Shown piece by piece: positions 1-11,751 of a stretch of DNA of 64,000 nucleotides. The translations under genes were made by a program, and so were the position numbers. The notes under the pieces are model-generated. The model did not search any database, was not told the DNA's origin, and saw only the letters and a program-made list of their open reading frames with translations. The DNA is taken from NCBI RefSeq assembly GCF_001659605.2, contig NC_035172.2, positions 35,485,016 to 35,549,015 on the forward strand, given 5' to 3'. The stretch's first letter is position 1; every line of letters starts with the position of its first letter. This DNA is from Manihot esculenta (Eukaryota; Streptophyta; Magnoliopsida; Malpighiales; Euphorbiaceae).

Positions 1-14
1 AGAGTCAAACCTCC

Positions 15-1334
15 TTGCCTACTTCTTCTCCCTTCTCAAAGTTAATGCAGCAGGAGACCGTTCCCAAAAAGTTTATGATGCCGCCGATGGCGGCCTATAA
101 TGGGGCTGGTAACCCGAGAGAGCATGTCATGAACTATAAGACCTTCATGGAGTTGCAAACTCTGTCAGATGCTCTGATGTGCAAGGTGTTCCCAACAACG
201 CTCTCGGGACCAGCGAGGGCATGGTTCAACAGCCTGGAGGCCGGAAGCATTAAAAGTTTCGGAGATCTGGCCACCCGCTTCATTAGCCGGTTCGTAGCCG
301 GGGTGCCAGCAGATAGGAAGACGAGCTATCTGGAAACAGTGAGACAAAAAGCTGGTGAATCCCTCAGAGAGTATGTCGCCCGTTTCAATACGGAGGCCTT
401 GCAGATTCCCGAGCTTGACGAAGGAAGGGCGGTAGAGGCCATGCAAAAGGGAACAACCTCTGCCGAGTTCTTTGGTTCTCTGAGCAGGAAACCTCCGACC
501 TCACTGGCCGAGTTGATGAAGAGGGCGGAAAAGTATATAAGGCAGGATGACGCCTTAGTAACGAGTAGATTTGCCAAAGGGGTGGAAGGAAAAGAGAAAG
601 CCCCGAAGGAGGGGAGGTCGGAGAAACACGAGAAGAAGCGTGGAAAGAGGCCTGAGCCGTACAAGCAGGCCTGGGAAAGAAGGGATCAAAGGCCTCCTCC
701 TCCTCGGGTTCTCGAACTAAGAGTGCTCCCTCCTTGGGTCCCGGAGAAACCGACTCCATTAAATGCGTCCAGAGCCGAGGTGCTCATGGCTGTCCAGGAT
801 AAGAAGTTTCTCCAGTGGCCCAAACCTTTGAAGTCGGAAGCAGATCAGAGGAATCCTGACAAGTATTGTCAGTACCACCGGACGCATGGCCACGATACAA
901 ATAACTGTTTTCAGTTAATCGCGGAGATTGAAAGATTGATAAAAAGGGGGCATCTAAAAAATTTTGTGAAGAAACCGGAGGGGCAGAGGCCTCAACCCGG
1001 TCCGGCAGCCCAGATGCCCAGGAGAACTGGAGCTGGACCAGTGAATGATGGGTCCAGTGGGACTATTAATATGATTGTTGGAGGAACTGGAGGACGGATG
1101 AACCGTCGAGGAAAGAAGAGAAACCGGGAAGGGGAGACCAGCAATGGCGAGGTGATGCAGATCGTTGAACACTCTCCCATGACCATCGCTTTCTCTTCGG
1201 AGGATGCACAGGGCATTCAGATGCCCCATGATGACGCACTTGTCATTGAGGCAGTCATTCATAATTTTCGGGTGAAGAAGGTTCTGGTGGATGATGGGAG
1301 TAAGGTCAATTTATTGCCATATCGGGTTTTCTAG
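15..1334 (+). pseudogene. gag: Gag plus start of protease, Tat-lineage gypsy element (broken by a stop codon)
   Basis: This is the N-terminal part of the Gag-Pol polyprotein. Gag packages the element RNA into virus-like particles. A Retrotrans_gag-like domain covers about residues 30-180 (ARAWFNSLEAGSIKSF and FNTEALQIPEL are typical). A basic stretch follows at about 195-230, then a zinc-binding-like motif near residue 285 with the form CQYHRTHGHDTNNC, characteristic of Tat-type Gag. The last residues hold the protease active-site region (LVDDGSKVNLLP). The frame ends at a TAG (1332-1334) inside the protease, and the next in-frame codon leads straight into pol, so this is a nonsense break and not a natural gag boundary. 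The first Met at 15 is only the first in the window; the true start may lie upstream. Confidence 0.88.
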
Positions 1335-1337
1335 CAG

Positions 1338-4300
1338 ATGGGAATCCCAGAGGAACAGCTGGTTCGGGACCAGTCACCCATCAAAGGGATCGGAGGAGCA
1401 CCGGTACTTGTAGAAGGGAAGGTGAAGCTGGCCCTTACCTTGGGAGAAGCACCCAGAGCTCGCACCCATCATGAGGTGTTTTTGGTGGTCAAACTCCCAC
1501 TGAGCTACAATGCGATTTTGGGGAGGCCAGCGTTGTTCAACTTCGAAGCTGTCACTAGCATCAGGTATCTGGCACTCAAGTTCCCAACGGAAGGAGGAGT
1601 GGGAATGGTCCGGGGCAGCCAGGAAGAAGCAAGGGCAGTATACTTGGCCACAGTGACGGAACCGAACTCAATCGGAGAAGCGCTTGATTCGGAAGTTTTA
1701 GAGGTCAGGGATGAGACAAAGGAAGCCCGGACAGAGCCCGTTGGAGAGCTGGAGACCTTCTCCCTATCAGAAGAAGAAGCAAGTAAGGTCTTCAGTCTCA
1801 ATGCCGGCCTCACCAAAGAACAAAAAGGTGAAGCCATGGCCCTGATCCGAAGTCACTCGCCGACCTTCGCATGGAAGCCCTCAGACATGCCGGGAATTGA
1901 CCCCAAAGTGATGACACACCGATTGAATGTCCTCCCCGAGGCCAGACCAGTAAAGCAAAAGAAGAGAGTAGTGGGAAGAGAGAAGCAGCAGGCTACCCAG
2001 GAAGAAGTGCAGAAGCTAGAAGAGGCAGGCTTTATTAGGGAGGTTATGTACCCACAGTGGTTGGCAAATCCTGTGTTAGTCAAAAAAGCCAATGGCAAAT
2101 ACAGGATGTGTATAGATTTTACCGACCTGAATAAGGCCTGCCCTAAAGATTGTTACCCCCTCCCCGATATTAATAAGATGGTCGACTCAACGGCCGGTTT
2201 TGATTATATGTCTTCTTTGGATGCTATGTCTGGTTACCACCAAATCCCAATGGAAAAGACGGATGAGGAGAAGACCTCATTTATAACTGAAGACGGGACT
2301 TACTGCTACAGAGCTATGCCCTTCGGATTAAGAAACGCCGGGGCAACTTACCAACGATTAATGAATAAAATCTTTAAGAACCAGATCGGCAGGAATGTAG
2401 AAGTGTATGTGGATGACATGGTGGTTAAAAGTTCAACTTTTCAACAACACATAACGGATTTAAGGGAGATATTTGGGGTGTTAGATCAATACAGGATGAA
2501 GTTGAATCCAGCAAAGTGTGCTTTCTTCATCAGGGGAGGAAAGTTCTTGGGATACATGGTGAGTGGAAAAGGCATTGAGCCCAATCCGGAGAAGGTGGAA
2601 GCCATATTGAATATGCCAGAGCCGACCTGTGTAAGGGACGTCCAGAGATTAACCGGGAGAGTAGTGGCGCTTCACCGATTTATGTCAAGATCGGCAGAAA
2701 AGTGTTTGCCATTCTTCAAAAAATTGAGGAAGGTCCCGAATTTTGAATGGACAGAAGACTGCCAAAAAGCCTTCACAGAGCTTAAGGAATACCTCAGCTC
2801 GCCTCACGTGCTCAGCAGCCCCGTAAAAGGGGAAGAACTCCTGATATACTTGGCAGCCTCAGAGCAAGCAGTCAGCGCAGTACTAGTAAGAGTGGGAGAA
2901 GGGGAGCAGAAACCTGTTTTCTACGTCAGCAAGGTACTCAGAGACACTGAGGTCAGATACTCGAACATTGAAAAATTGGCGTATGCCTTGTTGTTAGCAG
3001 TCCGGAAATTCAAAGTTTATCTGGAAGGCCACCAAGGAGTTGTGATGACGGACCAACCTTTAAAGAAGATCCTACGTAGGCCGGAAACTTCAGGACGGAT
3101 GTTAGCATGGTCCGTGGAAATCAGCCCTTACTGTCTGGAGTACCGACCTCGGACAGCTATAAAATCTCAAGCGCTGGCTGACTTCATAGCAGAATGCTCA
3201 TTCAACGAGGAGAAGGAAGGATCATCCTCGGAGATACCAAGAAAAGAAGGAGAGGGAGAGCTTTCCCAAGAGTCCAGCTGGAAGCTATATGTAGACGGAG
3301 CATCAGGCTCTGAGCGCAGTGGCGCTGGGATAATACTTAAGGGGCCGGAGGGCTTTAAAGTATGTTATGCCTTACGGCTAGAATTCAAAGCTTCTAATAA
3401 TGTGGCCGAATATGAAGCCTTGGTGAACGGAATGTTGGTAGCTTTGGAAATAGGGGTAACCGACCTCGAAGTAAATAGTGACTCTCAGCTGGTGATCAAC
3501 CAGGTGACGGGAGTATATCAGGCCAGAGATCCCATCATGCAGAGTTATCTTGATAAAGTAAAAACTGTGGAAGCCGACCTCACGAGCCGAGGAGTTATTA
3601 CGAGATTTCAGAGGATACCTCGAGATGAAAATGAGGAGGCAGACCTGCTTAGTCGACTGACCAAAGAAGAGTTAGAGCAGCTCCCTGATGAAGTATACAT
3701 ACAGCATGTCAGCACACCTGCTTTCAAGAAGACAAACACAGTACTGCAGGTGGAGCAGAGCCCAACTTGGATGACTCCATACCTGAGATACTTGGAAAAG
3801 GGCGAACTCCCCGAAGATAAAGTTGAAGCCAAAAAGATAGCAGCTCGAGCTGCCAATTACCAAGTAATAAGGGGAACTTTATACAGAAAAGGGAAGTCCA
3901 GCCCATGGCTCCGGTGTGTGAGTCCGGAAGAAGCTGCAAAGGTAATGGAGGAAATACATAGAGGCCTATGTGGGGCTCATGAGGGAGCAGGGACATTAGC
4001 CAACAAAATATTCAGGCAAGGGTACTACTGGCCCACTGTTAAAAAAGAAGCAGAAGAGTTTGTCCGAAGGTGCGACGTATGTCAGAGATTTGCTAACGCC
4101 ATCAGAACCCCCGCCACTCCTCAAGCAAGCATATCCAGTCCATGGCCTTTCTCACAATGGGGAATTGACATCCTGGGACCTTTCCCCAAGACTACGGGGC
4201 AAAGGAAATTCGTAGTGGTGGCTGTGGAATATTTCTCGAAATGGCCAGAGGCAGAAGCAATAGCCACAATCACAGCTCGCAAGATGATAGATTTCGTATG

Positions 4301-4439
4301 GGGACATATCATCTGCAGATTTGGCATACCAAGAGTACTTATCTCAGACAACGGCAGACAATTTGACTGCAGCACTTTCAGAGCCTTCACGACGAACATG
4401 GGCATATGGCATAAGTTCTCCTCCGTGGCTCATCCTTAG
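1338..4439 (+). pseudogene. pol: Pol polyprotein (PR-RT-RNase H-aRNase H-integrase), Tat lineage, truncated by stops
   Basis: The frame continues directly from the gag segment after one TAG. It holds the rest of the protease, then reverse transcriptase with MPFGLRNAGATYQ and the catalytic YVDD (2406-2417), then the usual Ty3 RNase H. A second RNase H begins near 3279 with WKLYVDGASG and continues to AEYEALVNGM and DSQLVINQV; this archaeal-type domain defines Tat elements. Integrase follows: an H-H-C-C zinc region ending CDVCQRF, then catalytic Asp in WGIDILG and SDNGRQF. The TAG at 4437-4439 falls before the catalytic Glu, so no complete integrase could be made. The element would have copied itself by reverse transcription in cytoplasmic particles. 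Confidence 0.92.
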
Positions 4440-5003
4440 ACTAATGGCTAAACGGAAGTCACTAATAGAGCTATCCTTCAAGGATTAAAGAAACGGCTGG
4501 ATGGCGCAAAAGAGAATTGGGCAGAAGAACTCAATAGCACTCTATGGGCACTCTGAACCACTCCCAGAGCGCCCACTCAAGAAACCCCGTTTGCACTTGC
4601 TTATGGCACAGAGGCTGTAGTCCCAGTTGAGTTGCAGATCCCCACTCATCGAGTTCAATTCGTTAGTGAGAACGCTAATGGGGACAAATTAAGGAGCAAC
4701 CTAGATGCTCTTGAAGAAGTTAGGGAAGAAGCCCAAGTCCGAACTGCTGCTTATCAACAACGAGCGGCAAGATATTACAATCAAAAGGTCAGAGAAAGAA
4801 GCTTGAAGGTGGGAGACCTGACTTTAAGAAACCTGGAAGCTACAGGAAAAAGAGCAGCCGCAGGCAAGCTAGCACCGACCTGGGAAGGTCCATTCAAGGT
4901 GACAAAAGTGGTTAAGCCCGGGGTATACCGAATCGAAGATATGCAAGGAAACCCCGAGCCCCACGCTTGGAACATCCAACACCTAAAAAGGTATTTTCCT
5001 TGA
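4440..5003 (+). pseudogene. Integrase C-terminal part, Tat lineage (downstream of nonsense codons)
   Basis: This is the same reading frame after the TAG at 4437. It first carries two more stops, TAA at 4449-4451 and TGA at 4554-4556. The catalytic Glu region (TEVTNRAIL) lies between them. From 4632 the frame is open to 5003 and encodes the integrase C-terminal domain, with KVGDLTLRNLEA and a final GVYRIEDMQGNP..AWNIQHLKRYFP typical of this lineage. No chromodomain is present, as expected outside the chromoviruses. All three stops are single changes explainable by C-to-T transitions. Confidence 0.85.
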
Positions 5004-5174
5004 AATATTCGTAAAGAAAAACGTTGTATTTTGACAGACATGAGAAAATAAAAATTGTTTATACAATGTGATTATCTTTATGAATAACGTTCTACATGAA
5101 ACAAGGCCTCAGTTAGGCACAAAACCAGCTGAGATGACGAAGCGACAGTAAGGCCAATGAGCCTGAATCTTGTA

Positions 5175-5790
5175 CAAACAACCGGCGAGGCCCCGAGGTC
5201 GTCCCGAAAATTCAAAGAAAAACAGGATCCCGTAAGATCTCTTGGAAACAAAAAACAACCGGCGAGGCCTCGAGGTCGTCCCGAAAATTCAAAGAAAAAC
5301 AGGATCCCGTAAGATCTCCTGGAGTCAAAAACAACCGGCGAGGCCCCGAGGTCGTCCCGGAAATTCAAAGAAAAACAGGATCCCGTAAGATCTCCTGGAA
5401 ACAAAAAACAACCGGCGAGGCCCCCAGGTCGTCCCGGAAATTCAAAGAAAAACAGGATCCCGTAAGATCTCTTGGAAACAAAAAACAACCGGCGAGGCCT
5501 CGAGGTCGTCCCGGAAATTCAAAGAAAAACAGGATCCCGTAAGATCTCCTGAAAACAAAAAACAACCGGCGAGGCCCCGAGGTCGTCCCGGAAATTCAAA
5601 GAAAAACAGGATCCCGTAAGATCTCCTGAAGTCAAAAACAACCGGCGAGGCCCCGAGGTCGTCCCGGAAATTCAAAGAAAAACAGGATCCCGTAAGATCT
5701 CCTGGAAACAAAAAACAACCGGCGAGGCCCCGAGGTCGTCCCGGAAATTCAAAGAAAACCAGGATCCCGTAAGATCTCCTAGAATCAAAA
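5175..5790 (+). repeat. Tandem array, about 77-bp unit, eight copies
   Basis: Eight copies of a unit that starts near AACAACCGGCGAGG and contains CGAGGTCGTCCCG and CAGGATCCCGTAAGATCTC. They begin near 5177, 5254, 5332, 5410, 5487, 5564, 5640 and 5717. The copies differ by few bases (CCCCGAGG versus CCTCGAGG versus CCCCCAGG), so the array is young or homogenised. It lies just after pol and before the antisense gene, a place where Tat elements often carry satellite-like arrays. Long antisense frames across it are by-products of the period. Confidence 0.93.
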
Positions 5791-6374
5791 ATAGGTCGGT
5801 GAAGGACTTAAGAGCCTCCCGAAATGAAAAATTTCTCCACAGGAACAACTTATAAAATCCAATTCCGACCTCGGAAAGAGAAGAGCTCCCAGCTCGGATA
5901 GACTTATATTCTTACAAAACTCAAGGTCGAGCTCCCAGCTCGGACCGATATTCACAAAGGCCCAAGACCGAGCTCTCAGCTCGGATAGACTCATATCCTT
6001 AAAGGATCAAGATATGAAGGCCAACGAGAAAGGCCGAGCTCCCTCCATAGAAAGACTCATAAATAAAGAAATCCTTAGGAGGATAAAAAGGCTATAATCA
6101 AAGCCTAAATCAGTTTATCTGGAACAAATATACGAAGTCACAACCAAGAACGAAGGACTAAAAGCCAAAAACTGACATGATAGTTGCCATTAAAAAGGTA
6201 CGAGATTTGATCTCTCAAACTATCAGCTAAGAGCTGAGCTCACAACTTAAGATTAATTCAGAGCTTATGAATGAAAATATGTAGTTTACATCACAAATAC
6301 GAAGAGTAGAGATAAATGTCAAGAAATATGAAAAACAAGAAGGAAACTAATATTTCATTAATAACTATTACAAT
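5791..6374. repeat. GAGCTC-rich non-coding spacer of the Tat element
   Basis: This is non-coding sequence between the 77-bp array and the 3' end of the antisense gene. It holds several imperfect palindromes of the type CCGAGCTCyCAGCTCGGA, near 5884, 5934, 5970 and 6033, in units that also share ATAGACTyATAT. It would form the downstream region of the antisense transcript. Similar GAGCTC/AGCTCGG sequence recurs at 9950-10340. Confidence 0.6.
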
Positions 6375-9300
6375 TTATCTCTCCGGCGAGGCAGGAGGAT
6401 AAATAGTCCTTAAAGGACTTACATCAGTAAGAACACCCTCGCCTGCATTATCTCTATTTACAGCCACCTCCGAAGGAAGCTCGGTGTCCCTTGGGCCAGA
6501 GCTCTCAACATTAATAGTAGGGGCAACTTCTGACCCAAGGTGGAGGCCGTCTTTCTCAGAATCAGGATCCTCCTCCTCCGACCCTATCTCGGATTCCCCT
6601 GACGAAGACTCAGCTGGCCGGTCTATGTTCCTCCGAGAATCTCCTCGGGGCAAAGGGAAATCATCCTCCCCGTATAGCACTGACTCGCCATCTGAGTCCA
6701 CTTCCCGCCTACGAAGCTTGGCCAAAGGAATATCAGGAGCCTGTCTAGCTTCTCTTAAACCGCGATTGTAGCCAGTTACATACATGCGGTAGGCCTTATC
6801 AATGATAGCCTGTTTCATTTCACCAGAAGCTTTATACTCATCAAGATGTTCTTCACAAGCCTCAGCCACAAATTCCTTAAATTCAGAAGAGTCTTTGTAG
6901 TCCTGAAGATGAGCTTCACAGGCCTGTTCAATTTTAACCTTCAGCTCATCAGACTCCTGATACTCCGCTATACACTGTTCACGCTTTAGCTGAGCCTTCC
7001 TTTCGGCATACTTTACCACCTCGAGCAGGGCTAAACATTTACGTTCCAAAGCCCTGACTTTATTTTTTAGCTGTTGTTGGCGAAGGTTGAACTCTTCAGC
7101 CGATGAAGACAGATCTTTGATACGTTCAGAACTTGTGCCCAATTCCTGCTCCAGGACCTCCACCCGGGCTAGGGCACTTTCCCTCTGAGCCCTCACCTCA
7201 TTCAGGTGAGCTTGAAGCCCTTCAAAATCGGCCTTTAAGGCCTCATATTGGCGCTGGACCTCAGCTTTTTGGCTTACAGCCTCATCCCTCTCCTGAAGGG
7301 CCGCTGTCATAGAGGACAACTGCTTTACAACCTCTACACAATGAGCTTCCACCTCAGCTGCCCTCCCATCGGACTCCTGGAGAACCCTGCGAGTACGAGA
7401 CAGCTCTGATTCCAGGGATTTGCTATGTTCTGCCGCCTCAGCCGCTCTGTCCTCAGCTCTTTTAGAGGCCTCCAGCGCAGAATGCAACTCCACTCAGAGA
7501 GACTGGATCTGCTCTCGGGCGGCTGCCAGGTGGCCCCTCGCGTCGCTGGTGGCAGTCAGGTTTTCATCGCGACGCGCTTCCTCGATCCGGCGGTCCACGG
7601 ACTCCCGGAGAGAGAGGTCACGGGCATCCACCTCCATAACCAGGCCTAACACCTAGTACGGAAGAACAATTGTCAAGAAAAGAAATAAAGCAAACTCAAA
7701 GAGAAGTGAAAAAAATAACTTACCATCAGAAGCATTTCTCCAATCGTGGATCCGAGCTCCTCACGAGAGCGAGATTGGAAGGACACCTGCTCCTTGGTAG
7801 AACTGGCCAAGTGACCAGTCAGGGCCAGAAGACGAGGATCCGAAGCCTCTGTTATCCCGCCGAACATCCGCTCCCGGAGAAGTGCGGCAACAGCAGAGGC
7901 CGGAGACTCAGAGGAAATGCTTGACAGGTCCAGAATGTTGTCAGTAGGGGACGACGGAGGAACAGCAGAAACACCCTTCCCCTTCCCAATGGGAGAAAGA
8001 GGTGGGGAAGGACCCGCAGCAGTCCTGGATTTCTTTCGAGCAGGAGATGGGACAGGCGTTCCAGAAGGGGTCGGACGCTTGCCCCCGGTCTTTGAGGGGA
8101 CACCCTCAGATCCCTCAGGCTCAGTCCTCACAGGGGCAGGGGCACCTTCATCAGAAACCTCTGGGCTTTGATCCTCTAGGAGGATGATCTCCATCCCTGT
8201 CCCAGAGGTCTCCTTGTCTTCAACAGGGGACTTAAATTTCCCCCCTAACACCCCCTCAGTAGAATGGGCGGCACCCTGCCCCACTTGTTCAGTAGCTTGG
8301 GTCTGCTCCACAATAGCTAGGGAAGTTTCCCCCACGACCTCTGAGGAGGCTGGAACGGATCTAGACCCTTCAGCAGGCGTCGAGGTTGAGCTCGACCCAC
8401 CATGGCTAGATGGCCGAGCTGATTTGATGCTGCGAGAGCTCGGCTTGGAAGTTCGAGAAGAAGCTTTGACGGGAGGTCGGCTGACCTTCTTGGAGGAAGC
8501 GGCCTGAGCCAGCTCTGCAGCAATCTCAGTTACAGAACGCCCATCCCCAAAGGCGTCAAAAATTGCATGCATGTTCTCCCGAGACAGGTCAAAATTCTTG
8601 GGGAATTTGATGCCATCCATTCTAACCTCAGAAGCTGCAAGAAACAAGAAGTTATAAAGAGTCAGCATACTTCATGATATTATGAGCAACGAAGAAACAG
8701 AATAGCCGGACAAAGCACTATACCCGTGTCCCGGATATCCCTAAGGTTGGCCGCAAACATACGCTTCTCGACATCATACTTCCTCTCAATGGAAGTCAGT
8801 CGAAGCAGCCCGACCTGCTCAATAAGACTCAATTCGGGCAGATCGTTGCAGCCCGGAAAGATCTCCCCCCACCTTAGGTCCACATCCCATGATCGGCAGG
8901 ACCCTAGTTTTAACTCCGCCACAAGGAAATTCTCTACCCATCCCTTTATAGAATCCTTGTAGCCCGTAAGAAGAGACAGCCCATTACGGGGGGAAAAGTA
9001 ATAGAAGTTTTGCTTCGCCCTAACCAGGCGGAAAAAAGTGACAAACAGACAGGCCGTAGGTGCGAAACCCCAACCCAGACAGATAGACTCGAAACAGGAC
9101 ATGAATAAAATGGAATTTGGGGATAACATTCGAGGAGTTACCCCAAAGTATTCAAAGACCTCAACAAAGAAAGGGGTAAAAGGAAACGGTAGACCAAATT
9201 CTCTCTGCTTCAGGAAAAACACTATGCTACGAACCTCTTGGGGATCCACCAAACCAGGAGGGCGAGGGTAAGGAAGAACTATCCTCTCATTTGGAAGAGG

Positions 9301-9417
9301 TGCTCGAATAAGATACAACGGAGTATCTAAAAGCCTCCAGGAAATGTGATTAGTTATGTTGGAAGGTGTAATATGCGACTCAAGGTCAAAAACATCAGGA
9401 AGCTTTGAACTTGCCAT
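6375..9417 (-). pseudogene. Spliced antisense gene of the Tat element: PF04195-like 'putative gypsy type transposon' protein
   Basis: Three exons can be placed on the minus strand: 9417-8724, 8634-7724 and 7652-6375, with GT-AG introns (GTATAG/TTGCAG and GTAAGT/ACTAG) and matching phases, giving 960 residues. Exon 1 carries a conserved globular domain (GLVDPQEVRSIVFFLKQREF, FEYFGVTP, CLGWGFAPTA) that I recognise as the Transposase_28-type domain (PF04195). Exon 2 is Ser/Pro-rich with a basic patch. Exon 3 is a long coiled coil, about 250 residues of Glu/Lys/Ala heptads, followed by an acidic Ser/Asp-rich tail. One TGA interrupts exon 3 at 7496-7494, so it is a pseudogene unless read through. 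The Met at 9417 was chosen because the domain starts right after it; an in-frame extension to 9498 is possible. The molecular function of these antisense proteins is not established. Confidence 0.78.
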
Positions 9418-9599
9418 GGAAGAACAAGGAAGCGTACCTGAGAACACGATGGGATGAAAAACCGTACAAGGAGTTGCAGGAAGACAGAGAGCAGACAAGA
9501 GCTAGTTCTTCAAAAGACAGAAGGAATTCGAAAAGAAGGGCAATTATGAGGCAGGGCGTTGATCTGAACAGTTTTGTCTTGGAGCGGCGCGATCATTAA

Positions 9600-9790
9600 T
9601 TGTTCTCGAAGTTTACCCTCTCAACGGTTAGGTAATAACCGGCGAGACGGTAAAGGGGCAAAAGGATGATCGCTGGGCTTATCTACATCTATCAAGGGCC
9701 AAGTATACGATGACAGCCCATCATTTAAAAGCCCATTCGCCATCCACATAATACAGGCCCAACTCATCAGTCAGAGCAACTTAGCCTACT
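9600..9790 (+). repeat. Diverged internal copy of the PPT/LTR-start region
   Basis: The stretch GGCGAGACGGTAAAGGGGCA, followed by GATGATCGCTGGG, aligns with the real polypurine tract and LTR start at 11711-11785 (CGAGAAGGTGAAGGGGCA, then TGATGACCGCTGG). Similarity starts upstream at a shared GCGATCAT and fades after about 150 bp (both have AGCCCA..GGCCCA-type sequence). It lies directly upstream of the antisense gene start, just as 11711-11785 lies upstream of the second antisense module. It therefore looks like part of a tandem duplication inside the element. Confidence 0.65.
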
Positions 9791-10480
9791 ACTTTACCAT
9801 CCCTATGGTAAATGCCGAGGAAACAGAGGGGCAAGTCATGAAAAGACTCAAAAGTACAAGCAAATGGGAGCATGATAAAGGTCAGACTTGCTCATCACTT
9901 AAAAAGTTATAAGATTTGATTTATCGTTATTAAACAAAGGATGTGAGATCGGAAAGAGGCGCCAAGAGCACCTCAGAATCATACAGAGCTGAGAGCTTAG
10001 AGTTCAACTCATCAGAAGCCGAGCTCAGAGGTCAGATTAGTCTAGCTCAGACAGCATGACTTGAGAGCTCGGCCAGCTAAAGGAAACTCAGAGCTCATTT
10101 CACTAAGCAAAGACAGAACTCTCGGGTCGGTCAGTCCAGCTCGGACAACATGACCTGAGAGCCCGGTCGGATGAAGGAGACTCAAAGCTCAATTCATCAA
10201 AGTAAAGACCGAGCTCACAGGTCGGTCAGACAGTCCAGTTCGGAAACTTGAAAGCCCAGTTGGCTAAGTGGATCCGGAGTTCAACTCATCAGAGCTCGCA
10301 GATAGGTTAGATCAGCTCGGGAAAAAGCAGGACAGAGCTTAGTTGGTTAAAATTATAAGGCGAGCAATCTAAAGTATTTCACACATGATAAAAGAAGAAC
10401 AGCTTAAGCATGAGAGCAGAACAAGAACTTCATTAAAAGAAAAGTACATTACAGCACGTTACAAAGGCCTACACTACGGG
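9791..10480. repeat. Non-coding Tat internal region with GAGCTC/AGCTCGG motifs
   Basis: No gene is supported here. From about 9950 to 10340 the sequence carries many short repeats of the types GAGCTCGG, AGAGCTCA and GGTCGGTCAG, resembling 5830-6060. It sits between the two antisense modules, at the place matching the spacer downstream of the first antisense gene. Confidence 0.5.
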
Positions 10481-11700
10481 ATGAAAGACTATCCTTAAAG
10501 GATTTACATATCCGGATACTTCATCATCTACGATTATCACCTACCCTACTATTCTAGTCTTCAGCTCGGAGGACTTCTCGTAGCTCGGAATGTGAGTTTT
10601 TTAGAAAAGGCCAAGATCTGTCCCGCTATTATAGGGGAACTGAATAAGTTGATTCCCATAAGCATTTCTCACTGTCCCCCTGGGCAAACGTCCGGTTACC
10701 CGAATGTGATGCACGGTACATTCGAACAAGCTCAGATATTGTATGCCGGCCGTGCACCACACATGAAAAACATAAGTCTTCGGGCTATGGCCCCGAAGAG
10801 ATCGCGAAGTACACATTCGAAGAAATCGCTGGAGACCTGACTGAGTGCAGCAGATCCCAGTCTCACGTAATATTGGTACTTCACACCAAAGGGAATAATA
10901 ATACTGGTACTTCACATCAAAAAGAACAACAAGCTGAGCGCCGGCGCCACTCCCATTTATATCAAAAGAGGACAACAGGGGCATCGAGGAAATTCCCTTT
11001 TTCTCTGCGGAAAAAGGTGAAGTTAGAGCGAACCCCTCAATAGCCCAGAACTTCTTTGGAGCCCGGGCAACAAGCAGAGGAGGAGGCCGGCCAGACGACC
11101 TGGGTAAAGCAGTTTCAGCAGCTTCCCGAATGGTCCCACCCTTCGGCTGCCATACCAGAAGGATCTTCAATGCACCATCCAGACGCCTTAGAGGTAACAT
11201 CAAATTTTCAAGAATTTTGAGCTGACCCATTTTTATTTCAGGAACTGCAAAAAGTTTCAAAACAGAGACAAGTCAGAAACAGTTCTCCCTTAAGATGATA
11301 AGAGCAAAATCAAAACAAACCTCTGAGGCACAAGGCAATCTGTTTGAAGAAGGCGTCGAATAGACCTGCCACAGATAAAACAAGAATTTCTCATTTCAAC
11401 AGAAGGCTCAAGAATGAAGAAAAGCTGGCGCTGATATATACTCGGAGCCTGTGGACTTAGTACGGGGCAGAGCTACACTAGACTCTAAGCCAGCGATGTC
11501 AGATTCTTAAAAGATATTCACAGGAAAGGAAAGAAAGGAGATGTCCAGATAATGATGACAAAAAAAAGCAAAGGCGGCAGAGGACAAGAAGAATAGAAAA
11601 AAAAGACAGAAAGAGAAAAGAGCAGATAGAATTCAGAAGCTGCACAACGACTGAAAGATGAAAGGATGTTATTAAGGCACCTGAACCTGAACAGACGCGA
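10480..11700 (-). pseudogene. Decayed second antisense module, homologous to 6375-9417
   Basis: Several landmarks repeat those of the first antisense gene in the same order. At 10487-10510 the 3' end carries CTATCCTTAAAGGATTTACAT, compared with TAGTCCTTAAAGGACTTACAT at 6406-6426. At 11225-11263 there is a splice-acceptor-like TTTTTGCAG followed by a start resembling exon 2 of the first gene (IKMGQLKILENLML against VRMDGIKFPKNFDL). An open frame from 11260 to 10601 gives 219 residues with no domain I recognise. Upstream lies the shared PPT-like region. The first exon and most of the coiled-coil exon appear lost or scrambled. It could alternatively be a separate small antisense gene. Confidence 0.42.
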
Positions 11701-11751
11701 TCATACTAGTTCTTGGTATTCACCCCCTCGGCAGTTGGAGCAATAACTGCC

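Noticed and set aside
5078..5711. Antisense frames over the 77-bp array
   Set aside because: They are periodic by-products of the tandem repeat.
5175..5790. CRISPR-like array
   Set aside because: The units are continuous tandem repeats without unique spacers, in a plant retrotransposon.
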